Made by a program: the position numbers and the translations under genes | NCBI GenBank assembly: GCA_907165275.2 | Contig: OU015652.1 | Span: forward strand, 5,285,001-5,349,000 | Direction: 5' to 3' | From: Zygaena filipendulae | Lineage: Eukaryota; Arthropoda; Insecta; Lepidoptera; Zygaenidae | DNA length: 64,000 nucleotides | Notes under the pieces: model-generated | Seen by the model: only the letters and a program-made list of their open reading frames with translations | The model's database searches: none | What the model was told of the DNA's origin: nothing | Shown here: positions 32,668 to 42,087 of the stretch, in pieces | Layout of the letters: every line of letters begins with the position of its first letter | Position numbering within the stretch: position 1 is the stretch's first letter

Positions 32668-33134
32668 TTCGGATTAGGTATAACTCAATGCAATATTCCA
32701 GTAAGATTCATTAATACTTGATTATAATACGATTCTTATTCATAATTTTATTTCTTTTAGCAGTTTTCAGTGAAGGTTATTGATTTGAATCTTGTAACCA
32801 CTGAGCAAATAATCACTACCAGAGAGATTTTTTTTTTTTTTTTTTCGTTTATTTATCCTATATAGGAAAGGCTAAGAGTACAGGGCCCATACTGCCAATT
32901 CTGATGTGTATTATTTAACAATAGATATTATACAATAAGGCCTAAGCCATTTCTTTTTTCATTTTATCTTCTTTTATTTTCTTCTTTCACTTCTTTTATT
33001 CTCGTCTTTCTCTTCTTATGTCATTTTCTTGTTGTAAAACTCATTTAATTTTATTCTTTGTTTGATTCCTTGTGGTGTGTCTTCGTGTCTTGTGTTCTCT
33101 TAACTCTTTGTTCTCTTTGACATTTAACGTCTTT

Positions 33135-36100
33135 TTAAATATCTTCAACCGTTGTTAAAATAAATTCATACAATGGTTTGTAACATTGAATATTTTTCAA
33201 TAATTGCTGAAGGGAGCGCGGGACATCTTCAGCGTTTTTATAGATGTTGCTAAGACAGTCCATTAAAATGTGTCTTTGGACGCTGAAATTATTGCAGTCA
33301 AAAAATATGTGATGTAATGTTTGGGTTTCACTGTTGCAGAAGTTACAGGTGGGTGATGAAATAATGTTGATTCTATGTAGATGTGCATTGAAACGACAGT
33401 GTCCGATTCGCAGGCGACAGATGGTGGTATAAAATTTCCTGTTAGTGAATGTTTGACCTTTGGTAAACCAAGGCCGTCCTATTCCATTTTTGATGTCGGC
33501 ATACCACTTACCCTTCACTTGGGTTGTTTCTTCCCAGGAATTCATAAATTTTTGAAGTAGCATGGATTTCAAAACAGTCAAAATATCAGTATCGGGTAAC
33601 TGTAAGTCATGTATTACAAATCGGGTGCTTTTTGTGATGGTTCTAGCAAGAAAGTCAACTCTATCATTGCCTGTAACGCCTATGTGAGAGGGTGTCCAAA
33701 AGAGAACTATGTCTTTGTTTTGGCTGTGACATAATTCATAATACTTCTCTCGTATGCTGTAGATAATATAGTTGACACCAGTACTGTACTTTGGGTTATT
33801 CAAAGCTTCCAAGACACTTAGACTGTCAGTGATGATTAGCCATTTATCCTCCGTTTGCTTCTCTATGTATATCAGGGCACTAAGAATTGCATAGGCCTCA
33901 GCAGTGAAAATACTGGCATTCTTGTGAAGTCTACTTCCATACCCTCTTCTCTTTGTCAAATCATAGATGGACATAGATACAGCTTCACAATTTTTGGAAC
34001 CATCTGTATACAATTGACAATAAGCTGGCCATAAGGACAACAAATTATATACATCTTGTTTAAAAACATGTTTTTCTATTACTATTTTAATTGAAAAAAA
34101 TTTACTTTCATAAGACCCAGAGTAACAGGGCCATAAGGAACATTGGAATAGATTATTATCTTTCTTCAATTTAATAATTTCAGATAGATCTTGAGCCAAA
34201 AAAGGAGCACTAAGTGAAGTGTTAGTGAAGATCCTATGCTGCAATTTGGATATGAGGGGATGACCATTTAATGAAGATAATTTAATTAAATATTTGTATT
34301 TGAGGAATTCAAATCTTAATCTAAGTGGAGGTATATTACATTCTACTTGCATTGATATGATAGGACTAGATCTCATAGCCCCTAAAATGATTCTTAGACA
34401 ACGATTTTGAATTTTGTCTAATTTATCCACTAATTTGTTGTTATTGGAGTAACAAATAAAAGCATATTCAAAATGACTTCTAACTAAAGCCTTGTACAGA
34501 ATCAGTAAAATTTTGGGATCAGCACCCCAATATGTGCCAGCTAAGGATTTTAAAATATTGCAGGCTTTTAATGCTCTAGTTGCTAAGCAATCGACATACA
34601 TGTTCCATCTAAAATTGCTTTGGAACAAAACACCTAAAAACCTGATAGAATCAACCAGTGGCAACAAGCTGCCTTCGTATGATATTTTTATATTCCTTGT
34701 ATTCATAGTCTTCTTGCAGAATACAACAGCTTTGGTTTTTTCCTTACTTATACTAAGGTTTATGCGATTGAAATAGGAACTTAAGTTATTGAGGGCTAAA
34801 TTTAATTTTTTACACACCTCAGCTGGGCTATTACCACTAGTATACACAACTAAATCATCAGCAAACTGTAAATTAGCCACATCTAAGCCCACTTCAATAT
34901 TCAACCTATGTATGTACAAAATAAACAACAATGGACTTAGAATGCCCCCCTGACAAACACCTTTATAAGAGTACCTAGGTCCAATTAGATTATTGTTATA
35001 TTTTACAAAAACTTTTCGACCATGAAGAAAATTAAAAATCCAACTTACAATTTTTCCAGGTAAACCGAGTGAGACCAAAATTGAGGAGAGTATATTGAGG
35101 TTGACATTATTAAATGCACCAACCACATCAAAGAAGACACATGCCAATATTTTATTTTCAGCCTGAGCTCCATAAACATCCAAACATAAATGACTTAGGC
35201 TCTCCCGAGCCGAATGGCCACGACGAAACCCAAACTGATTATATGGTAATATTCTATTTGTTTCTATATAAAATTCTAAGCGCTGCTTTAGTAATTGCTC
35301 AAAAATTTTGCCGATACAAGATGTTAGTGTTATAGGTCGATAAGAATCAGGCAAGTTAGCATCTTTTTCTGGTTTTAAAATAGGTACTAAGCAATCAGTT
35401 TTCCATTCCTCTGGTATCAAAGAATTTTCCCAAAGCAAATTAATGACATCTAAAAATAGTTGCAAATTATTTGAATTAAGTAGTTTGAGCATTTTATATG
35501 ATAGCCAATCTAAACCACAAGCTGTGTCCTTTCTGGATTTTAAGGCCGATTTTAATTCGTCTTGTGTAAAATTTTTAATGAGGTATGAGTACCTATTATT
35601 AGCAGAACTTTCAAAACAGGAAATGTTCTCAACTGTATCTGGGGTGTATTTATTAAGAAAATCAGATATCCAACTGCAGTTTGAAAATTCACTAGAATTA
35701 TTATTAAAAGTTTTATTGAATTTTCTCATTTTTCTCCATACAATGCTCATAGGGGTTAGACGATTAATGGAATAACAAAAGTCTTGCCAACTGCTCAGTC
35801 GTTCCTTTTTCAATGTCAGTTTTTTTAGAGCCTGTTTATGTTTAAAATTTACAAAGTTATCAATAGATGGGTTTGACTTGAATGCAATAAAAGCTGCTTT
35901 TGTCTCTTGTACAGCCTTGGAGCAAGTATCATTCCACCATGGAACAGAAATGCGTTTCTTGTTGCCAGAATTACTGTGTTTAGAAATATTAGAATTTTTG
36001 TGGTTATGTACATGTATTTTGGATTTGTCGATAGCTAAAAGAATAATAGAACAAAACAAATTGTAACTAACCATAGGGTTAGAAGATTCTGTACAGAAAT

Positions 36101-36854
36101 TAGCTAACATAGTATTTACATTATGTTCATAAACTTTCCAATCAACAAGTTTTAAATTTACATGGTCAGGAATATTAGAGGAATTATTCAGTGTGTAATC
36201 TATAGGAACCAATGTATACTTTGTTACAGTTGGCAGATGGTAGCTACCCAGAGGGTCGTCAGCAACCTGCCAGGAACAAGATAGAGCCATAGAAGAAGAA
36301 ACCATTGTTAAATCAAGACTATTCGGTCTCCAGTTATGGGAGCCAACTGTGGTTGGTTGGTTGTCGTTCAGGAGTACCAAATCATTATCATCGATGATGT
36401 CCATAATATCTCTGCCACGAGAATCAGTCGTTCTACTACCCCAGGAGGTGTGATGAGCGTTAAAATCGCCCGCAATGATTACCGGCTTTGGAATAAGACG
36501 CAAGATATTATTTAATTTATTCTTATCAAATAGAGGGACACAATTACCAGGGCAATAAAAACTTATTATAGATAGAGAAGTTTGATTAATTTGAATTTTA
36601 ACTGCTATATTCTGCAAGGAGTCATCAAAAAAAGTGTCAATTTTAACAAAAGGTATACTATTATGTATTAAAATGGCTACACCATTGTGGTCATTGCCAC
36701 AGTCGTTTCTTTCAATTGAGTAGCCTTTTAAATTATACTTGTGATATGATTTGAACCATGTTTCACAAATAATAGCTATATGAACATTGTTGTCATACAT
36801 AAATTTTTGAAAGCTAAGCCGATTGCTTAATAAACTTTGAGCATTCCATTGCAT
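33135..36854 (-). CDS. LINE ORF2: endonuclease, reverse transcriptase, RNase H (1239 aa)
   Basis: An AP-type endonuclease occupies the N terminus (MQWNAQSLLSN; IIAGDFNAHHTSWGS with catalytic D and N; SLDLTMVS). RT motifs include VFFDVVGAFNNV and the catalytic FADDLVVYTSG near the middle, preceded by VCQGGILSPLLFILYI. RNase H has LYTDGSKN, TAEAYAILSA, ITDSLSVLEAL and HIGVTGNDRVDFLAR (the D-E-D-D set). A C-terminal CNFCNSETQTLHHIFFDC motif is a CCHC-like knuckle usual for this group. The frame is uninterrupted and starts 6 nt after the ORF1 stop codon. Confidence 0.92.
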   Translation of the reverse strand: MQWNAQSLLSNRLSFQKFMYDNNVHIAIICETWFKSYHKYNLKGYSIERNDCGNDHNGVAILIHNSIPFVKIDTFFDDSLQNIAVKIQINQTSLSIISFYCPGNCVPLFDKNKLNNILRLIPKPVIIAGDFNAHHTSWGSRTTDSRGRDIMDIIDDNDLVLLNDNQPTTVGSHNWRPNSLDLTMVSSSMALSCSWQVADDPLGSYHLPTVTKYTLVPIDYTLNNSSNIPDHVNLKLVDWKVYEHNVNTMLANFCTESSNPMVSYNLFCSIILLAIDKSKIHVHNHKNSNISKHSNSGNKKRISVPWWNDTCSKAVQETKAAFIAFKSNPSIDNFVNFKHKQALKKLTLKKERLSSWQDFCYSINRLTPMSIVWRKMRKFNKTFNNNSSEFSNCSWISDFLNKYTPDTVENISCFESSANNRYSYLIKNFTQDELKSALKSRKDTACGLDWLSYKMLKLLNSNNLQLFLDVINLLWENSLIPEEWKTDCLVPILKPEKDANLPDSYRPITLTSCIGKIFEQLLKQRLEFYIETNRILPYNQFGFRRGHSARESLSHLCLDVYGAQAENKILACVFFDVVGAFNNVNLNILSSILVSLGLPGKIVSWIFNFLHGRKVFVKYNNNLIGPRYSYKGVCQGGILSPLLFILYIHRLNIEVGLDVANLQFADDLVVYTSGNSPAEVCKKLNLALNNLSSYFNRINLSISKEKTKAVVFCKKTMNTRNIKISYEGSLLPLVDSIRFLGVLFQSNFRWNMYVDCLATRALKACNILKSLAGTYWGADPKILLILYKALVRSHFEYAFICYSNNNKLVDKLDKIQNRCLRIILGAMRSSPIISMQVECNIPPLRLRFEFLKYKYLIKLSSLNGHPLISKLQHRIFTNTSLSAPFLAQDLSEIIKLKKDNNLFQCSLWPCYSGSYESKFFSIKIVIEKHVFKQDVYNLLSLWPAYCQLYTDGSKNCEAVSMSIYDLTKRRGYGSRLHKNASIFTAEAYAILSALIYIEKQTEDKWLIITDSLSVLEALNNPKYSTGVNYIIYSIREKYYELCHSQNKDIVLFWTPSHIGVTGNDRVDFLARTITKSTRFVIHDLQLPDTDILTVLKSMLLQKFMNSWEETTQVKGKWYADIKNGIGRPWFTKGQTFTNRKFYTTICRLRIGHCRFNAHLHRINIISSPTCNFCNSETQTLHHIFFDCNNFSVQRHILMDCLSNIYKNAEDVPRSLQQLLKNIQCYKPLYEFILTTVEDI

Positions 36855-36859
36855 AATAT

Positions 36860-38003
36860 TTAGGGTGGTGAAGAGGAAGGAGGGGAACGTATGGGCTGAA
36901 AAGTTTGTTTTAAGGCATTAGTTATTAGATCGGACGTAATGCTTGTATTTTGCGATTTGTTTAAAGTGATGACTTTAATTATAGATTCCGTAACCAATTT
37001 CAGTATTTTCTTATCATTTAAAATGTAATTTAATAAATCTTGTGAATTGTCTGTTTTTTTTAATGTTGGGAAATTATCTTTCTTTAAAATGTCGCCATAA
37101 GTTGGAGGAGTAATTTTATTTCTATTTTCTAATATCTTTTGTTTTTTAACAGGACACTGTCCCGAAATCGCTATATGATTGCCTTTGCAATGTACACAGA
37201 TGGCTTTATCAAATGGGGTGGTACAAACTTTAAAGCTGTGTCCTTCAGTGCACACGGAGCATCTCTCTGCGTTCTTACAATATTTAGCTAAGTGCCCATA
37301 CCGTAAGCATCTAAAACATTGTTTTACCGGAGGGATATATGGCAGCACTGGAACTCTCCACATTTTCAAATATACATAATCAGGAAGTGAGGATGTAGAA
37401 GCAAAAGTGATTGCCACTGTTTGAGTAGGCTGTAATTCAAAGGTGTTGTTAACTTTCACTTTGCGCATGATGCGTCTAACACATATAATTTTTTTTTGTG
37501 GTGGTAGATAATACTTTGAATATTTTTTTGTTTGACATATCAGTAGGTACATTAGTGATAACTCCTGTAGATTCTGTTGCTGTAGCTGGTATTGAAGCAG
37601 TTAGTAAATGTTCTTTTAAGAAAGTAACATTGTCTAAAAAGGCGTTGGCAAAACTTGCTTTATCAAAGACTACTCCGATTTTAAATTTATTTACTTTCTT
37701 TAAATATTTAATGCCTTTGATGAATCTCGTAAAAGAGTTGCTTATATACATCATATCCCTTGTTCCTATACATTTGGTTTCGTCTGAACTTTGAACAAAT
37801 ACGATAAATTCATATGCAGCAGAACAATCTTCAGGATAACGCCTGCTGTAGTCAGTTACCCGATATGCTTTATACTTATCCTCATGCTTTTCAAATTCTG
37901 ATAGAGTATCCGAATAGTCTGACTCACTCGTGTCTTCAGCTGAATCCGCCACTTCATCATCCACTTTCTTCTTTTTCCTTTTTCTACCCCCAGCCATCTT
38001 CAT
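36860..38003 (-). pseudogene. LINE ORF1 (Gag-like nucleic acid chaperone), frameshifted
   Basis: Two overlapping frames, 38003-37476 and 37552-36860, belong to one protein. The first has an acidic N terminus (KKKKVDDEVADSAEDTSESD); the second carries three cysteine knuckles (CFRCLRYGHLAKYC, CSVCTEGHSFKVC, CVHCKGNHIAISGQC). The frame changes at a run of nine A on the coding strand (about 37487-37495), consistent with a one-base slip in the element or in the read. ORF1 proteins bind the LINE RNA. Confidence 0.85.
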
Positions 38004-38222
38004 ACGGTTATTAAACTTGTAGGCGTAGAATTAGTTCAGGTTCGTAGTTTATACAAAAATATGTTAGTTTAGGGAATATGTACATAAATTTACTATTGTA
38101 ACTGATTATCTAAGCAATTTAATAAAGTATTTACAATAAAAGATAAATAATTAATTTTTATGTTCAAAAAATCCCTCCAATTCGTTTGAGCGTTCCCGCG
38201 CTTTTTTTTTTTTTTTTTCCTA

Positions 38223-38474
38223 CCAGAGAGAAGGTAATCACTTAGTGATTATCACTACGTTTGGCACTTCCATACTAATCGCTGATCCAATCTATGAAAG
38301 CATTCCGTGCCAACCATACCAATGCAATGTATGACGCGGTCATAGAAATTTGGTTAAGTATTCCAAAGTTGGTAAAGAAGGTCCCGCATAAATCCATAGT
38401 AACTTTTGGTTCAAGGGAGTGTCGCTGGCCTGCTTGTAACTACTAACCACGTAGTGATTACCTTCTCTCTGGAT
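38223..38474. mobile_element. MITE with CCAGAGAGAAGGTAATCACT terminal inverted repeats
   Basis: The left end ccagagagaaggtaatcact pairs perfectly with the right end agtgattaccttctctctgg, with cacgtagtg-type extension. It is about 250 bp and non-coding. The LINE inserted in its left inverted repeat, duplicating ctaccagagaga. Solo copies of the same end lie near 49370, 51350 and 51490. Confidence 0.75.
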
Positions 38475-39728
38475 ACTGTATCGAGCTGAGGTACCTATCG
38501 AGTAAAAGTATCGATACACAAACTACTTAGAGTATCGATACCTCGGTGGTATCGTTTTTTATCCCGTAGACGGAGAATAGTTTTATCCCTACTCCAAATT
38601 GACGATCAGTTTGGATGTTTTTTTTTTTGTTTTTTTTTTAAGGCTTGGCAACTAGGCCTTTAGCCATAGCTTACATTATTTCATCCACAGTGTTACCAAC
38701 TTAGGGATTTTCCCACTAGATTTAGGGGGAAAATGAATGCGATGGGATTTTTTAGGGGTATTATATTTTTAGGGGTTTTTTGACTTATCTATAATGTTTT
38801 TTTCAAAATATTTTTATTTCTTATATTTTGTTCGTCAAGAAAAATAGAGGTATAAAAATATAGGGCCTGAAGTAAAGCAATCTAGCCAATCATGTTTATT
38901 TTTCGTGTCAGTGTTTACCATAAATATAATAGGTACAGGTGATAGGATTTAGGACGCGACTGTGGTTATGTTGTCTATACTTAGAACTTTTGGCGGGATT
39001 TGAGCAGAAATGGACGTCAGTTTTTTTTTTATTTTACTTACTTTATCGTTATTAATATTGTGTGAGTGTGGTGAAATTTGCATAATAGTGATTCATTGGT
39101 GATGAACAGTGTGCGGAAACAGTGAAATAGGTAAGATAAAATGGGGCGTTCATCGGTAGTTTGTCGCAACTTCCTACAGAGCGTCCTATCAAGGTTAACT
39201 ATGATCGATTTTTACTACGATATTTTTACTACGATAATAGGAAGACGTAATTTCGAAAAATTAAGAATTTCATAATTAGTATTTTGATAATAAATCTTCA
39301 TTTCGTAATTCCGAAAAAAAGATTGGTCGTAAAAAAATCAAGAGACATTTTTGCTTTTGATTAAATTGTTATTAAAGGGTGTACCAGACTGTTGTAAACC
39401 AGCTTCTCCGCAAAGTCACCTTGGCGGGAGCTTGGTTTTAATCACCGTTGGTGTTTCCGTCCAGACTTGTTGTACACAAGGCTCCAACTTCAGTGTGCTT
39501 TTGTCCCTCGCGTCGGAAACATCTATGCAATGGCTCCTTGCCTTTCAAAATTTCAATAAGTTGGTGTGACTTTTAATCTTTTGAATGCAACTGAGAAAAA
39601 AAAAGAGAATAAAAAAAAATTCCCACGCAATTTTTTTTTTGGGATTGAGAGGTCCCAGAGATACGGCAGATCCCTATAGAGTCGGTAAACTCGATAAGAA
39701 TATTTCTTTTCTTGCGTCATTTTCATAC
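38475..39728. mobile_element. Left part of a probable old inverted-repeat DNA transposon
   Basis: From 38689 the sequence cagtgttaccaacttaggga followed by tttaggggg resembles the complement of 48785-48830, where ccagtattgccaaccctc leads to cccctaaa. The ends could be the inverted repeats of one element interrupted by the errantivirus. The inside holds no convincing coding frame; the frame at 39351-39569 has no recognisable domain. Also included are the dispersed block at 39000-39205 and unassigned sequence before 38689. Confidence 0.35.
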
Positions 39729-39732
39729 GTAC

Positions 39733-40023
39733 TGTTATGAGGTCACTTTAGAAACACTTTTTAAAAAAAAGATGTTTATTATACACATAAATGATTTATT
39801 AAATAATTGGGAACTTTAGATAATAATAGAGTTAGTTTAAGCAAATAGATTATGAACTAGTAATAGAGCAACCCAAAGTCATGGGGAACCGTCCGTGACG
39901 GAGACTCGACCTGAACTGCCGGATGGACTGGCGATGCGCAGGAGTTAGAGATTGCTAGCTAAGCAGTATTAGATGAGGGGAGCGTGACGTAAGGGGGTTA
40001 GGGTGCATTGCATAGGTATAACA
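39733..40023 (-). repeat. 3' LTR of the errantivirus-like element (291 bp)
   Basis: It is identical by eye to 48117-48407. On its element-internal side a CCGGGGGT tract is the likely polypurine region. Confidence 0.92.
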
Positions 40024-40248
40024 ACCCCCGGCAGAAGACGGAACTTCCGCGAGTAAGGCGAAGTTACGAAATTAGAAAATTTAAGGTTATAGCGAGGTGC
40101 CGTGACTTTGAGTTCCTTAGTTAGTGATAACAATAAGTCTAAAGGGGTTAGTTGATGATTATAAAATTTAATATTAATTATACAATAGCGATTATATGAG
40201 ATAACTTAAGGAAATAACTTATAAGAACTATGCTATGGTTAAATAGAT

Positions 40249-42027
40249 TTACACTATCCTAAGTCTTGGTTCTGGAATAGAGTTTTCTCCTACATTTTCC
40301 ATTGGGACATTTACACTTTGATTGGTTTTATGAAAGCAAGCTAATAGTTTATTTCTGAAGCAGAATAAGGTAAGGCAAATGATTATCATAACTGGAAGCA
40401 GACAAGAGATAGGGGTGGATATGGATTGAAACTTTTTTATCTTGTCGAAATCGTTTAGAGCTCTTATGAGATCGTTAGATTTCCTCTCAAAACCTTTAAA
40501 GTTTTCCACGTTTAGCTTAGAAATTCTGGTGTGGTTAAATTGCAGATTAGATTTCGTGAATTTGTCAAGGGTACAACAGGTGTCATCTATAAGGTTGAAA
40601 TCGGAATGTACTGCTTGTAAATTTATTTGAGGGAAGGATTTTGTCTTGAGTTTAGTGTTTCTGCAGAAGGCTGTACAATTAGGTTGCAACGAAAGTATTC
40701 CGGTACCATGGAGATTTAGTTCTGATAGTTCTGATCCGCATTCTACAGTTAATTTTGTGGGTTTAGATTGGGTAAATATCCACCTATTATCTCCTAGGGA
40801 TTGCCAGATATCAACATGACCTGATATAAATTTTGTTGTGCAATCATGAGGTAGTACATTAATAACTTTAGTCATAATTTCGGTTTCGCAAATAGGTTCG
40901 TCTACAATTGCATAGTGGTCTCCTTGCTTACATAGATATATTCTGTTAACAATTACCTTACAATAGTGTAGATCCTTAAATACACAATATTGAGACTTAT
41001 CGCTACTTAAAGCTAGGTACTTATATGTAGGTACAATTAAAGAATAGGAGGTAGCTATGCTTACGTTGTGGGGTACTGGAACTGGAATATTCCTATACAA
41101 GTTATACGTGGTACTATCCACAAGAGGAATTTTAATCGTAAATATTAATTTATTGTTTACTGTAAATGATACAATTTCGGAAAGGCTTAGTAGTTCGTGA
41201 ATATTATTAAGTTCAAGACTGACAGGGAAAGTTGTATGTTCGGGTAGATAATTAGCATTTTCAGTGAGTTCTTTATATAAGTCTCTAGGGGACAACACAG
41301 AAGGATGTAAAGTATTGGTTTTTCCGAACAAGATAGCATTGATAGTGTCCTCCAGCTGGTATGATAATGTAAGTAAGCTAGATTGAATTATATTAAACAT
41401 ATCAAAAATCTTATTTCTAAACACTAAGGAATTCATAGTTTTTGTAGTATTATTTAATAATATACCTAGGTTATCGATAGCGTCATCCAAGCGTTTTTCG
41501 TTTCTGTTAATTTCTGCTAAGGTAGAATTTATATTTAAGATCGCGGATCTAGACATTATTATACTCTGTTTCAACATGACGGCTAGATTTTTATTATCTT
41601 CTTGTAAAGCTTGGATGGCCTTATCGTATTTAATAGCGTCGTCTTCATCCATCGTTCCGATAATGTGTTTAAAAATGGATCCGATGCCTGCGAACCACGC
41701 TCTCTTAGAGCGGGTCGAGATTAAGTGCGAAATCGCGGAATAATCTCTATCGATGTCTTTACATAGCGACGTAAGGGGTTGAACCATATTTTGGCATTCT
41801 GTATCTTGTATAGCAGTGCTAGTATGACAAATGTGTCGAGTTGTAGACAGGACGCCTTTAATATTATCAATATGTGGTTTTATGTATTCTATTTCTATGG
41901 GAATGATTATATCTAAGTTATCTACAGCTAACCTAACGATACCTACAGGATTAAAGAAAATGCCAGGGCTCTGAGAAATAACGTCAACCATCGCTGGCGA
42001 TCCCAGAGAGAGACCAACAACAGCCAT
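40249..42027 (-). CDS. Env-like membrane fusion protein (592 aa)
   Basis: It resembles insect errantivirus Env and the baculovirus F protein family. A furin-type site RSKR lies at residues 106-109, directly followed by a Gly/Phe/Ile-rich fusion-peptide-like segment. Near residues 540-558 there is a hydrophobic membrane anchor, followed by a cytoplasmic tail of about 35 residues. Several Cys and N-glycosylation sites lie between. It starts 60 nt after the pol stop; such genes are normally expressed from a spliced subgenomic RNA, so the true N terminus with signal peptide may come from splicing. The frame is uninterrupted. Confidence 0.87.
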   Translation of the reverse strand: MAVVGLSLGSPAMVDVISQSPGIFFNPVGIVRLAVDNLDIIIPIEIEYIKPHIDNIKGVLSTTRHICHTSTAIQDTECQNMVQPLTSLCKDIDRDYSAISHLISTRSKRAWFAGIGSIFKHIIGTMDEDDAIKYDKAIQALQEDNKNLAVMLKQSIIMSRSAILNINSTLAEINRNEKRLDDAIDNLGILLNNTTKTMNSLVFRNKIFDMFNIIQSSLLTLSYQLEDTINAILFGKTNTLHPSVLSPRDLYKELTENANYLPEHTTFPVSLELNNIHELLSLSEIVSFTVNNKLIFTIKIPLVDSTTYNLYRNIPVPVPHNVSIATSYSLIVPTYKYLALSSDKSQYCVFKDLHYCKVIVNRIYLCKQGDHYAIVDEPICETEIMTKVINVLPHDCTTKFISGHVDIWQSLGDNRWIFTQSKPTKLTVECGSELSELNLHGTGILSLQPNCTAFCRNTKLKTKSFPQINLQAVHSDFNLIDDTCCTLDKFTKSNLQFNHTRISKLNVENFKGFERKSNDLIRALNDFDKIKKFQSISTPISCLLPVMIIICLTLFCFRNKLLACFHKTNQSVNVPMENVGENSIPEPRLRIV

Positions 42028-42087
42028 CCTGAAATTATAATATGCTATCGTGAATTTGTTGAATATAAGCTAAGGTATTATTAGGTG

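Larger units (their letters stand above)
32828..38219 (-). mobile_element. Full-length I-type LINE (RNase H-bearing non-LTR retrotransposon), 5392 bp
   Basis: The 12-bp duplication ctaccagagaga flanks the element (32816-32827 and 38220-38231). The 3' end carries an 18-nt poly(A) (T run 32828-32845). Two ORFs follow a 216-nt leader: ORF1 with zinc knuckles and ORF2 with endonuclease, reverse transcriptase and RNase H, an organisation of the I superfamily. The only clear lesion is a frame change in ORF1 at an A9 run. The 5' end itself carries a 17-nt A run. Insertion is 161 bp upstream of the DNTTIP1 ATG, in the same orientation as the gene. Confidence 0.9.

Noticed and set aside
39351..39569. 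72-codon plus-strand frame
   Set aside because: No domain, splice sites or repeats of coding type; it lies within probable transposon debris.
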